This document shows positions 37,501 to 46,296 of a stretch of DNA of 64,000 nucleotides, piece after piece (within the stretch, counting starts at the first letter, position 1; each line of letters starts with the position of its first letter). The translations under genes were made by a program, and so were the position numbers. Under the pieces are notes generated by a model. It made no database searches. It saw only the letters and a list, made by a program, of their open reading frames with translations, and had not been told where the DNA came from. This DNA comes from CAWGAJ01 sp963820545 (lineage in GTDB: Bacteria; Planctomycetota; Planctomycetia; Pirellulales; Thermoguttaceae): NCBI GenBank assembly GCA_963820545.1, contig CAWGAJ010000001.1, positions 868,001-932,000 of the forward strand. Reading direction: 5' to 3'.

Positions 37501-38004
37501 GCGCGGGGTACATTTCCGCCTCGCGATCGAGATCAACAGCATCAGCCGCCGCGGGGCGAACGACCGCCTCGTCCCCAGGGACAGCGCGATTCGGGAAAAC
37601 GCACCGAGCAACGCCAAGATCAGTCGTCGCGCGCCCGGGGGTATGCGCCGCATCCACCCAAGTTCCGGTCCAAACCCATCGTGCCCATCACCGACGCCAT
37701 GAAGGAAGGCAAGGAGCCCATGCGCACGTTTGGCGATTTGAAGCAATTTTACGAACAAAAAAACATATTGCCGGAAAAAACGCAAAAACCCCCCGAGCAA
37801 CCGCCCGAAGCGAAGGAGGAAAAGCCGCCCGCGTTAAGCGGAGAACCGCCGTCGGACGACAATCTCACAACAGCCGTCGATAACGAAGCCGAAATAATGA
37901 TCGACAAAGAGCAAGCCGACTTGCCCAGCGTGGAACAAGCACCGCAGAACCAGGCACAGCCCGAGCAAAATGTCGAAGCGGAACCTCGGGGTGAAGATGT
38001 TTAA
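34505..38004 (+). CDS. tex: Tex-family RNA-binding transcription accessory protein, enlarged (frameshifted)
   Basis: Restored, it is about 1165 residues versus about 775 in typical Tex. The N-terminal Tex domain (ATVELLDEGNTVAFITRYRKDQTGGLDEEQI) is normal to residue about 205. A Ser/Ala/Pro-rich insertion of about 190 residues then separates it from KSFRDYFDYREEIKKIPPHRILAI. The YqgF-like RNase H-fold domain (ILAVDPGYKSGCKAA) follows. Coding shifts to the -1 frame at about 36277, where ARTKL must join VELINKHQLTVVAIGNGTACRETE; one missing G in TTG(G)TGGAAC would explain it. Helix-hairpin-helix (VNTASPALLRYVSGL) and S1 (GMELTGTVLNVVDFGCFVDIGMHDSGLVHVSHL) domains follow. A charged, RG/P/Q-rich tail of about 210 residues ends the protein. 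Cytoplasmic nucleic-acid binding is expected. Confidence 0.88.
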
Positions 38005-38109
38005 CCGCAGAACAAGCACCGCCTTTCGCGGGAAAAACCTCCTTTATTGTTTCTAGTAAAAAGCGTTTGTCGACTTTCCTTCTGCATTGTATGTTATGCA
38101 TTGGCTATC

Positions 38110-38592
38110 ATGGAATTTCAGCAACGGTTGCAAAAGGCGATTGAAAAAGGACAAGAGGCGAGTCGCGCCAAGGTGCTGGCCGAACGCGACCGGGTTTTAA
38201 ACGATAAGGAACTGCAGCGCCTGCATGCCCAATATCGCTTAGAACTGTGCGAACACATCGAACGCTGCCTGGGACAGGTGGCCAAGGAGTTTCCCGGCTT
38301 TCAGTTGGAAAGCATCGTGGACGAGCGGGGCTGGGGCGCGGCCATCCACCGCGACGACCTGCTGCTGAATTCCTCGGCAAGATTGAACAGTTACAGCCGG
38401 CTGGAAATGTTTATCCGCCCATTCTCCTCCGCCCAGATCTTGGAGTTAACGGCCAAAGGCACCATTCAAAACCGCGAGCTCTTCAATCGCTCGCAATATC
38501 ATCGCCTCGCCGAAACAGATCTGGCGCCGTTCATGGAAATGATCGACAACTGGACATTGGAATTCGCCGAACACTTTGCGGCAAAAAGCTGA
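38110..38592 (+). CDS. Conserved hypothetical protein, 160 residues
   Basis: ATG 38110 (MEFQQRLQKAIEKGQEASRAKV) was chosen over an upstream start at 38047 because the latter adds unlikely residues. The protein is helical and charged in its first 60 residues and mixed afterwards (LESIVDERGWGAAIHRDDLLL, SYSRLEMFIRPF). There are no membrane segments or catalytic motifs I know. It follows tex by about 100 bp and could be co-transcribed. Family and function unknown. Confidence 0.7.
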   Translation: MEFQQRLQKAIEKGQEASRAKVLAERDRVLNDKELQRLHAQYRLELCEHIERCLGQVAKEFPGFQLESIVDERGWGAAIHRDDLLLNSSARLNSYSRLEMFIRPFSSAQILELTAKGTIQNRELFNRSQYHRLAETDLAPFMEMIDNWTLEFAEHFAAKS

Positions 38593-38659
38593 AGCCAATC
38601 GCCGCCAGACGCAGATAGAACTTGTTTTATTACTTATAGCCGGTAAAATACGTTAGTTC

Positions 38660-38828
38660 GCATTTCTCACCAACGTGTAGGGTGGGTCAAGCAAACTGTT
38701 TTCTTGGTGGGACTTCGGTCGCGGATTGAATGCTTGCCATCGTACAGACTGTAAATTACAGATTAGTCAGTTTGCGCAGACCCACCAACAACTTGCGCGA
38801 CCTTGTCCCACCCTACGGTGAGAAATGC
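38660..38828 (+). repeat. 169-bp MITE-like element, copy C
   Basis: The best-preserved termini: GCATTTCTCACC...GTAGGGTGGG on the left and CCCACCCTACGGTGAGAAATGC on the right (split CCCACCCTAC / GGTGAGAAATGC). It lies about 35 bp upstream of the first DUF488 gene's ribosome binding site, so it could influence that operon's leader. Confidence 0.88.
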
Positions 38829-38876
38829 GGGTTAGAGTCGTTCTGCTCATGAGATAATGGTCAAGGAGGCGGGGTG

Positions 38877-39485
38877 ATGACGAACGAAAACCCGACCATC
38901 TTTACTGTCGGTCACTCTAATCACACCCTCGAAGCGTTTCTGGCTTTATTGAAGCGTCACGGTATCGAGGCTGTTGTCGACGTGCGTTCACATCCTTATG
39001 GTCGGCTGGAGTATTTCAATCGTGAGTTTATTTCGGCCGCGCTAAAGGCGTCAGAAATTGAATACATATTCATGGGCCAAGAGTTGGGCGCCCGCCGTGA
39101 AGAGCAGGAGTGCTATGAGGAGGGCAGGGCGCTTTACGAGAAGATTGCCAAGATGCCCGCATTCCAAGAAGGTCTATCGCGATTGTATCAGCGTGCCAAA
39201 ATGCGTCGTGTGGCCATCATGTGCGCCGAAAAGGAACCTCTGGATTGTCACCGGACGATTCTTATCTGTCGTCACCTGCGAGATTTTGGCTTGCAGATCA
39301 AGCACATTTTGGCCGACGGCAACCTTGAAGATCATGTATCCACCGAAAAACGACTGGTTTCCAAGATGGGCATCACGCACATGCTCGAACCAAACTTGAC
39401 GGATGAAGAAATCATTGCTCTTGCTTATGATTATCGTGCTTATGAAATAGCTTTCCGCTACGACTACGAGGAAATGCCGCAATGA
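38877..39485 (+). CDS. DUF488 family protein (first of pair)
   Basis: A 202-residue protein. ATG 38877 has AAGGAGG at ideal distance. Family features: IFTVGHSNHTLEAFLALLKRHGIEAVVDVRSHPYGR at the N-terminus, EYIFMGQELGARR, and the hallmark MCAEKEPLDCHRTILICRHL with Cys and His in C-x(7)-CHR form. DUF488 proteins are small alpha/beta proteins of unknown activity, often near mobile or defence genes (family knowledge). The C-terminal 40 residues are an extension (DYRAYEIAFRYDYEEMPQ). The next gene overlaps its stop by 4 bp (ATGA), so the two are co-translated. Confidence 0.88.
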   Translation: MTNENPTIFTVGHSNHTLEAFLALLKRHGIEAVVDVRSHPYGRLEYFNREFISAALKASEIEYIFMGQELGARREEQECYEEGRALYEKIAKMPAFQEGLSRLYQRAKMRRVAIMCAEKEPLDCHRTILICRHLRDFGLQIKHILADGNLEDHVSTEKRLVSKMGITHMLEPNLTDEEIIALAYDYRAYEIAFRYDYEEMPQ

Positions 39486-39952
39486 TCGACGCCGCAGAAA
39501 TGGATACTTCAATCCCCATTACGCTTTTCACGGTCGGATTCACGGGAAAGTCGGCTGAGGAGTTCTTTGAAAAGCTGAAACAGGCCGGAGTGCGGCGCGT
39601 GGTGGATATCCGCCTGAATAATGTCTCCCAGTTAGCGGGTTTCACCAAGAAACGGGACCTGGAATACTTCTTGCGCACCATCGCTGATATTAACTATGTT
39701 CATGAACCCGAGTTCGCTCCGACAAAAGAAATTTTAAATGACTTCAAGAAGAAGCGGATCGAATGGAGCCAGTACGAGAGCCGCTATCTTAGTCTTCTTA
39801 AAGAACGTGAGCCGGCCAAACGCTTTAAAACTGAAGATTTTGATCATACATGTCTACTTTGCAGTGAACCCACACCGGAACACTGCCACCGGCGACTGGC
39901 CGCTGAATATCTCCGGGACGAATGGGGAAACGTGATCATACACCATCTTTGA
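39482..39952 (+). CDS. DUF488 family protein (second of pair)
   Basis: A 156-residue protein starting in the ATGA overlap with the first DUF488 gene. It shares the fold signature: ITLFTVGFTGKSAEEFFEKLKQAGVRRVVDIRLNNVSQLAGF, the substrate-like loop KKRDLEYFLRTIADINYVHEPEFAPT, and the Cys/His block HTCLLCSEPTPEHCHRRLAAEYLRDEW. It is clearly diverged from its neighbour, so this is an ancient pair and not a recent duplication. It is followed after 15 bp by the dual-OB gene with a strong ribosome binding site, making a three-gene operon. Activity unknown. Confidence 0.88.
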   Translation: MIDAAEMDTSIPITLFTVGFTGKSAEEFFEKLKQAGVRRVVDIRLNNVSQLAGFTKKRDLEYFLRTIADINYVHEPEFAPTKEILNDFKKKRIEWSQYESRYLSLLKEREPAKRFKTEDFDHTCLLCSEPTPEHCHRRLAAEYLRDEWGNVIIHHL

Positions 39953-39967
39953 TTGTGGGAGGGGCTA

Positions 39968-40612
39968 ATGACCCGGTTGATCTGCCTGGCAAACTCCCGG
40001 CGAGACGGCGGCCGATGTATTGCCGGAATCGACATTGATTCGGGCCAGTGGATTCGACCCATTCCACCCGGAGGAGGCGCGATTCCAGAAGAAAAAACCC
40101 TTTTAGGCAGCAGATTACTTGCCCCCTTGGACGTCATCGAGCTGGAACTTGAAGCGCCCACCTTTACCACTCGCTTTCAATGCGAAAACCGCCAATTGCG
40201 AAACTGGCATTGGCAACTGGCGGGACGGGTCAATGCGGGAGATATGCTAAAGTATTGCAGTAAGGAAGGGATCGTACTTCATAGTCCTGTAAAAATTGTC
40301 GAGCCGGCTGAAATGGAACGATTGCCTCCCGAGAAATGGACTTCCCTGGAACTTATCCATGCGACAAACGTAACCTTTGAGCCGGACCCGCGCACAACAC
40401 TCCGCTGGCAAGCCAGATTTTCATCGGGCCGGTCCGGACCAACGTATTGCCTGACTATCACCGATCCTGAAGCAACAGTTCGCCTGAACAAGAAAGATAG
40501 AATCAAATCCGAATGCCTGTTGACGGTCAGCCTCACCGAGCCAAAAGAATTCAAGGAGTACAGCAAGCCGGAACTATGCTATAAGCTCGTGGCGGCGGTG
40601 ATCGAGTTGTAG
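39968..40612 (+). CDS. Dual OB domain-containing protein
   Basis: A 214-residue protein starting at ATG 39968 after GGGAGGGGC. The N-terminus MTRLICLANSRRDGGRCIAGIDIDSGQWIRPI matches the N-terminal signature I know for the dual-OB (DuOB) family. A PIPPGGGAIPEE loop, DVIELELEAP and a C-terminal strand-rich part follow (TTLRWQARFSSGRSGPTYCLTITDPE). OB folds suggest nucleic-acid or nucleotide binding. The third gene of the DUF488-DUF488 operon; the linkage suggests a joint, perhaps nucleic-acid-directed, function (inference). Confidence 0.75.
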   Translation: MTRLICLANSRRDGGRCIAGIDIDSGQWIRPIPPGGGAIPEEKTLLGSRLLAPLDVIELELEAPTFTTRFQCENRQLRNWHWQLAGRVNAGDMLKYCSKEGIVLHSPVKIVEPAEMERLPPEKWTSLELIHATNVTFEPDPRTTLRWQARFSSGRSGPTYCLTITDPEATVRLNKKDRIKSECLLTVSLTEPKEFKEYSKPELCYKLVAAVIEL

Positions 40613-40641
40613 TCCAAGTGTCATCCCGAGCGCAGCGAAGG

Positions 40642-41205
40642 CTACTCGCCGTTGGAATCGGACTCGCGTTGTCTCTCCGTTTTGCCGATATATTGCTCGG
40701 AATGCGCGGCGTGGAGCTTCCAGTTGGCAGCATATTGAGCGGCTATCACCCGATCGTGGATGAGCAGCAGGTTCTCGGCGTTGCCCTGTTCGGCCTGCTT
40801 GGTAAAATTGAACGAGCCGGTGATCACCACTTGGTCGTCAACGATCATGATTTTATTATGAGCGATGGGGTGTTCACAGTCGATCAGCACCGGGATGCCG
40901 GCGTGTTGCAGAAAGTCGGCCGAGGAATATTGCGCGGTCTTGTGGCTGCGGTCCAGAATGACTTCCACATGCACGCCCCTTTTATGGGCGTCGACAATGG
41001 CCTTGGCAATCGGAGCGGAGGTGAAACTATAGGCCTGGACAAAAATGCTCGACCGTGCGGCTTCGATTTCCCTGACAATGGCCTGGGTGCAACCTCCCTC
41101 GGGTGAAAAGTAGACCTCAAGAGGCGGTAACGGCCGGGGAGTAAAATCGCAACCCGCCAGCAATATAACCAACAAACACGCCGGATGGATTGAAAATCGT
41201 TTCAT
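40642..41205 (-). CDS. Phospholipase D family lipoprotein (Nuc-like endonuclease)
   Basis: A 187-residue protein from ATG 41205. The N-terminus MKRFSIHPACLLVILLAGC has a lipobox with Cys19, so it is probably a lipoprotein outside the cytoplasm. A single HKD motif is present, HNKIMIVDDQVVITGSFNFT, with His116, Lys118 and Asp123, as in Nuc-type PLD nucleases that dimerise to form one site. The core FVQAYSFTSAPIAKAIVDAHKRGVHVEVILDRS is typical. The last residues run into a dispersed GCGCTGCGCTCGGGATGAC-like motif. It converges on the dual-OB gene but lies on the opposite strand. Nuclease versus lipase activity cannot be decided. Confidence 0.88.
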   Translation of the reverse strand: MKRFSIHPACLLVILLAGCDFTPRPLPPLEVYFSPEGGCTQAIVREIEAARSSIFVQAYSFTSAPIAKAIVDAHKRGVHVEVILDRSHKTAQYSSADFLQHAGIPVLIDCEHPIAHNKIMIVDDQVVITGSFNFTKQAEQGNAENLLLIHDRVIAAQYAANWKLHAAHSEQYIGKTERQRESDSNGE

Positions 41206-41292
41206 GGAAGTTTTTCCCGTGAATGAAATCAATTGATGTTTACATCGCCCTTATTTATATTTGTTTCAGGCTTTTGTTAAAAGAGTATTTCC

Positions 41293-41982
41293 ATGCAGTC
41301 TCTTACTCTTACGCGGGAACAATCGCGGCGCGTGGATCGGCTGGCGAGGGAGAAATTCGGGGTCTCGGGCTTAATTTTAATGGAAAATGCCGGCCGAGGC
41401 GTTGCTGACGTGCTCTGTAACCTGGGGATCGCCGGAGCGGTGATTATTTGTTGCGGCAAAGGCAACAATGCCGGCGACGGTTTTGTAATCGCCCGGCATC
41501 TGGACTTGCGCGGCCATCCGGTTCGGGTGCTGCTTTGGGCCGAACCTAGCGAATTGACCGGCGAGGCGGAGGTTAATTTACAGGTTCTGAAAAGAACCAC
41601 TGTGCCTGTGGAAATTTTCGGCAATCGCCACGATCCGGAACGTCTTGCTAAACTGTTGGCCGATGCGGCCTGGATTGTCGATGCCCTGTTAGGCACCGGC
41701 GCCCGGGGTGAGCCGCGTCCGCCGCTGGATGCGGTGATCGATCAACTCAATGCGGCCCCTGCGCCGAAGTTGGCCGTGGATTTGCCCAGCGGCTTGGACT
41801 GCGACACGGGCATTGGCGCCCGGCATACGATTCGCGCTGCCCAGACGTGCACTTTCGTGGCGGCCAAGCCGGGTTTCTTTATCAACGACGGCGAGCAATT
41901 CGTGGGCCGACTGCATGTCCTGGATATAGGCGCGCCGCGGCAGGTGATCGAATTAGCGATGGCCGAGCGGCAAGGAGAATAG
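41293..41982 (+). CDS. nnrE: NAD(P)H-hydrate epimerase
   Basis: A 229-residue repair enzyme interconverting R and S forms of NAD(P)HX. YjeF-N signatures: SGLILMENAGRGVAD, CGKGNNAGDGFVIARHL, DALLGTGARGEPRPPLDAVI and VDLPSGLDCDTG, then AAQTCTFVAAKPGFF. It is the single-domain form, without the ADP-dependent dehydratase that is often fused; a separate dehydratase is not in the window. The gene is complete and divergent from the PLD lipoprotein, with an AT-rich 85-bp spacer between them that could hold both promoters. Confidence 0.93.
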   Translation: MQSLTLTREQSRRVDRLAREKFGVSGLILMENAGRGVADVLCNLGIAGAVIICCGKGNNAGDGFVIARHLDLRGHPVRVLLWAEPSELTGEAEVNLQVLKRTTVPVEIFGNRHDPERLAKLLADAAWIVDALLGTGARGEPRPPLDAVIDQLNAAPAPKLAVDLPSGLDCDTGIGARHTIRAAQTCTFVAAKPGFFINDGEQFVGRLHVLDIGAPRQVIELAMAERQGE

Positions 41983-42292
41983 ATAGAGATAAGGATAAGT
42001 GGGCGGTGGGAAACCGTAAGCGGTTTTATGAAGTTCAAATTACCGGGAGTTGCTGACGTCCAAGGGGTGCCACTATTGAGGCACATAGTGCCTTGGACGC
42101 CAGCATCGCCGGACGCCGTCCCCCCAAAGTGTCGTTGGCGACGATCGGCTCTGGTTGAGATTACTCACGCAATCTCAACGCATTTGTATCGCTACCTAAC
42201 GACTTGCGGCAAAAATCCATTCGCAGAAGCAGCTTGCCTATTATTGCTATGTTATATCACAGAGTAATAACGATTGTTTGTCGCCGGGACGA
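41983..42292. other. Intergenic region with hairpins
   Basis: No gene seen. A nested hairpin lies at 42057-42099 (CGTCCAAGG ... CCTTGGACG, with inner CACTAT/ATAGTG), and a 9-bp perfect stem at 42154-42179 (GTTGAGATT ... AATCTCAAC). Neither has a U tract. Confidence 0.5.
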
Positions 42293-42535
42293 TCAACGTT
42301 GAGACTGTTTAGGCGCTTCCTGGCTATTAAAAGACTTCATGGCCGCGGCTTCCCGAGAGAGCTTAAATTCAGGTCCTGCTTGGTAGTATTGCACGTCATC
42401 TGTCAGGTAATAGGGGCTGGGCAAGGTCTGGCCGCCGACATCAACTTGGCAGCCGGTCACTCCAAGGGCCATTAAGGCTCCTAGGGAAAGCAACACGGCC
42501 CTCCAGGGGTGACGTTGCTTCTTAATACCTGTCAT
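42293..42535 (-). CDS. Small lipoprotein
   Basis: An 80-residue protein from ATG 42535 behind GGAGGTCGCTC. The N-terminal RAVLLSLGALMALGVTGC is a lipoprotein signal with Cys29. The mature part QVDVGGQTLPSPYYLTDDVQYYQAGPEFKLSREAAAMK resembles a small protein type I associate with planctomycetes, where the GGQTLPSPYYL core is constant (memory, not a search). Likely membrane-anchored at the cell surface or periplasm. Function unknown. Confidence 0.8.
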   Translation of the reverse strand: MTGIKKQRHPWRAVLLSLGALMALGVTGCQVDVGGQTLPSPYYLTDDVQYYQAGPEFKLSREAAAMKSFNSQEAPKQSQR

Positions 42536-42768
42536 GAGCGACCTCCATAAAATCTTTGATATTTTATCAAAGTTGCCTATATTCCCTGGTCGTTTCTGCT
42601 TACGGAATCATTCCCGTCGATACAATCGGTACCATCGTTATCGACAAGATAACAGGATGACTTTAACACTAGTGGCGGTTAAGCAAAAACCGTTAAACAG
42701 GGGTATTTCGTGTTCGACACACATTTCTAAGCGTACTATTCCCTGTTTTATTGGCGTAATATGATAGT

Positions 42769-45700
42769 ATGGCGGAATTTAAAGATCGTTCCGCCTTTCA
42801 ATGTGGAATAAACGCCGAGTTGAGCGAGAGTATGATCGGAGCGACTATGGTTGGGCGAAATTGTGCCATGGAGAGCGATAGCTTAAGGAAGGCAAAATGG
42901 CGGTTTTTCGGCTGGGCTTTGATATTATTTTGGCTGTCCCTTGATACTTTGCCAGTTTGGGCCCAGCTTGCCGAGCGCCGATATCCCAGCTTGAGTTATT
43001 TTGCGGCTTTTACGGAATTCTATGCCGGCGATTACAAGAACGCCTTAACTCGTTTTCAGGCCGAAGCCCGCGGTGCGATGAAGACTCCACAAACGCGCTG
43101 GATCGACTCGATCTGTTACGAGACCATGGTCGGCGAATGCTTTTACCAGATGGGAATGCTGGAAAGGGCCTTGGAGCATTATAACGCGGCGTTGGAGATC
43201 TATATTGCTTATTACGACTGGATGACCCGCGTGCAATTCCAACCGATTCGCTTGGGGGCGCAAGAAAACCCCTTCCCTGGGGCACCAGCACCCGGCAGTC
43301 GCAACTGGGGTATTATCCTTCTTCGATGTTAATTACCGAAGGACGAATTAATAACAACGAGACGATCAAGCAAGGCGGCGTGGTGCAGCAAGCAGTGTCT
43401 TATTCCGTTCAGCCTCAAGAGATTGTTCGTTGCACCACGTTGGCGATCCGTCGCCGTGCGGAGTTATTAGGCCCCTTGTGCAAATACGATCCCTTAACGG
43501 AGAGGCTGCTGGCCGCCCTGAGCCGGCCGGTGGGACCGCCCAATCACTGGTCGGAAGCCTGGGGAGATATTCAGCGCGGCTTGGCATTCATCGCGGTTGG
43601 GAAAGAGAGTCAGGGCGTGAACTATTTGCAGCGCTCGGTGGTGGCTGCCGGCCAGTTCGACCATCCTCTGACCAGCGTCGCGCTAGTGGAATTGGGGCGG
43701 ATTAAGTTGTTACACGGCGAGTATCAGGAGGCGGCCAAATTTTTCGAAGAGGCCACTTATGCAGCGGTCGAATATCCCGATGCCGGCGTTTTGGAAGAAG
43801 CCTTTCACTATGGGGCGTTGACCTATCTAGTTGGCAACAGCAAGGGTTTTTTTGCGCCCTTGGGCGCGGCGTGGCAATGGACAAAAGCCAAAGACCTGCA
43901 GCAGTTCCGCGTATCGTTGGCGCTTAGTGCCGCGGAGAACTACGCCGTGTTGGGGCAAAACCGGGATGCCGCCGCCATGCTCGACGACGCCCGGACAATA
44001 ATCGGCCGAAAGAAAATGACCGCCGTCGTCCTCGCCGGACGTTTGAGCTATTTAAGTGCCCTGGTTTCCTTCCAGCAACAAAAGATCAAGGAAGCGCAGG
44101 CCGATTTCGCCGCGGCGATAAGTATCATGCAGCAGTCATCGCGGTGGCTGTTCCAGATTGCGCTGCTCGACAAGTTTTATGCCGGCGGCGGCCTTACACC
44201 GCGTGCAGCAATGGATTTGTACAGCGAAGTCCTGCGCGATCCGCTACCGGGCGATTGGGCCTTAGATCCCCTGGAGACGTTTGCGGTGCTGATCACGCCG
44301 CATCCTTTGTCCTACGACTGCTGGTTCGAAGTCGCCATGGAACGGCGGGAGCATGAAGCGGCCTGCGAAATAGCCGATCGGGCGCGACGGCATCGTTTTT
44401 TCTGTTCGCTGCCCATGGGCGGTCGCTTGGAGTCGCTGCGCTGGGTGCTGGAAGCCCCGGTGGAAGCGCTCAATCAACAATCGCAATTACTGCGAAAAGA
44501 TTTGTTGACGCGCTGGCCGCAATACGCCGAGCTTGCCGAGCAAGGGCGGGCGATTCGCGGGAAAATAGCCGCTTTGCCACTTGTGCCTAAGGATCAGGAG
44601 ACGTGGAAAGAGCAGTCCAAGGGCATGGCAGAACTGTCGTCGCTCGGCATGAAGCAGGAAGCGATCTTACGGGAAATCGCCCTGCGTCGCGAGCCGGCCG
44701 GGATGATCTTTCCGCCCTTGCGAACCACGGCGGAGGTGAAAAAGTCCCTACCCGACGGACACGCCATCCTGATTTTCTACGCTACTAGTCGCCGGCTGTA
44801 CGGTTTTCTGATGAGTAATACCAATTACAGTTATTGGGAACTTGAAGCGCCGCAGACCATCGCGCGACAGATGATGACTTTATTGCGCGAAATGGGCCAG
44901 TATCAGCAAAACCACGAACTGAACCTGAAGGATCTCAACGGTTCAAAATGGAGCGGCTCGGCGGCGAAATTTCTGGAAACGTTGTTGAAGAGTTCACGGG
45001 CCGATTTTAGCAAGCCCTTCGACGAACTGGTGATCGTTCCCGACGGCGTGTTGTGGTACTTGCCGTTCGAGGCGCTCACGGTCAACGTGGATGGCCAATT
45101 GCAGCCGCTGATCTCGCGGTTCCGGATGCGCTACGCTCCCACCATGTCCCTGGCCACGGCAACGTACCAGCGGCAACTCAAGCCCGCCGCCAACACGGCA
45201 GTGGTGGTGGGAAAGCTCTTTCCGCGCGACGATGAAGCCGTGGCCAAAGAGGCCTTCCAGCAGTTGGCCGCCGCGCTGCCCGGCGCCGAGGCCCTCAAAT
45301 CGCCTTGGCCGGGACCTGGGGCCGTATATAAAGTCTTCTTCGACCGGCTGATAGTGCTCGACGATCTGGCGATTAATGAACAAGATCCTTATGGCTGGAC
45401 TCCGCTCAGCGGAGAGCGCGTCAAGGCCGGCGGCACGCTGGCCGACTGGCTGGCGCTGCCTTGGGGAAGTCCCGCGGAAATCATCCTGCCCGGTTATCAT
45501 ACCGCCGCCGAAGACGCGCTGAAGCGACCCGCGCACGGCATGCCGGGCAACGAGGTGTTTCTTTCGGTATGCGGCTTGATGTCCACGGGGACGCGAACGG
45601 TTCTTTTGAGCCGCTGGCGGAGCGGGGGCCAATCGAGTTTCAACTTGGTGCGGGAATTCGCGCAGGAGTTGCCGCACACCTCGCCCGCCGACGCCTGGCA

Positions 45701-45989
45701 ACGCGCGGTGATGCTGCAAAGGATTACACCCTTAAGCCTCGATGCCGAACCGCGCGTGAAAAGCGCCCCCAGCGAGGAGAATATCAAAGCCAATCATCCA
45801 TTTTTTTGGGCGGGTTATCTGCTCGTCGATAGCGGCGAAGTCCCGCAAAAAATCCTGGCCAAGCCCCAGGAAAAAGGGTTAAAACCCGAAAATCCGGCTG
45901 CTCCGGCCGAGAAACGCGGGGAAATGCAAAAGCCGCAGGAAAAGCCCCAGGATCCGGTCCAGTCCGATCTCAAGGCCCAGGAGAAATGA
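42769..45989 (+). CDS. CHAT-domain protein with TPR-like repeats (frameshifted)
   Basis: The first frame gives an N-terminal region with a signal or anchor helix (FGWALILFWLSLDTLPVWA) and TPR-like sequence (YYAGDYKNALTRFQ-type, MGMLERALEHYNAALEIY). The frame is lost at about 43268-43280 in AACCCCTTCCCTGGGG. The continuing protein is in the -1 frame (WGTSTRQSQLGYYPSSMLITEGR) and runs to 45989; a missing C would restore about 1075 residues. The C-terminal third is a CHAT caspase-like domain: ILIFYATSRRLYGFLM, VIVPDGVLWYLPFEALTV, LPGYHTAAED (candidate catalytic His) and VFLSVCGLMSTGTRTVLLSRWR (candidate Cys). A Pro/Lys/Gln-rich tail ends the protein. CHAT proteases are linked to signalling and cell death, but no partner or effector is seen nearby. 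Confidence 0.82.
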
Positions 45990-46077
45990 ACTATCGCAAT
46001 CGATGTAAAAAATCAATTTGTTCGGCAAGATACCGGCTCCAGTCTCCACAATTACTGATAATGGCAGCCAACCAGCG

Positions 46078-46179
46078 GAGGCTGTCCCAGGATTCATATT
46101 TAGCCCGCCGTGAATACACGGCGGGCAAAGAGAAAAAAAAGACTTCAACCTACCCCGGGTGTGTTCACCCGGGGCTAAA
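46078..46179 (-). repeat. 100-bp double-hairpin element, copy C (inverted)
   Basis: Inverted relative to copies A and B, beginning GAGGCTGTCCCAGGATTC and ending CCCGGGGCTAAA. It carries both palindromes and lies between the CHAT gene and the TPR-DUF1080 gene. Confidence 0.85.
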
Positions 46180-46296
46180 TATGTTTATTTTCAGCATTTA
46201 ATTTCAGACACCCTCAATCACCTTCCTTCTCAACGGAGAGCGGATGTTATATAATTGCCAAGTTAAAGACTTTAAACAATACAGGGAGATTTTCAG

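Noticed and set aside
42154..42179. Hairpin GTTGAGATT...AATCTCAAC as a terminator
   Set aside because: No run of U follows the stem, and it lies far from either gene end.
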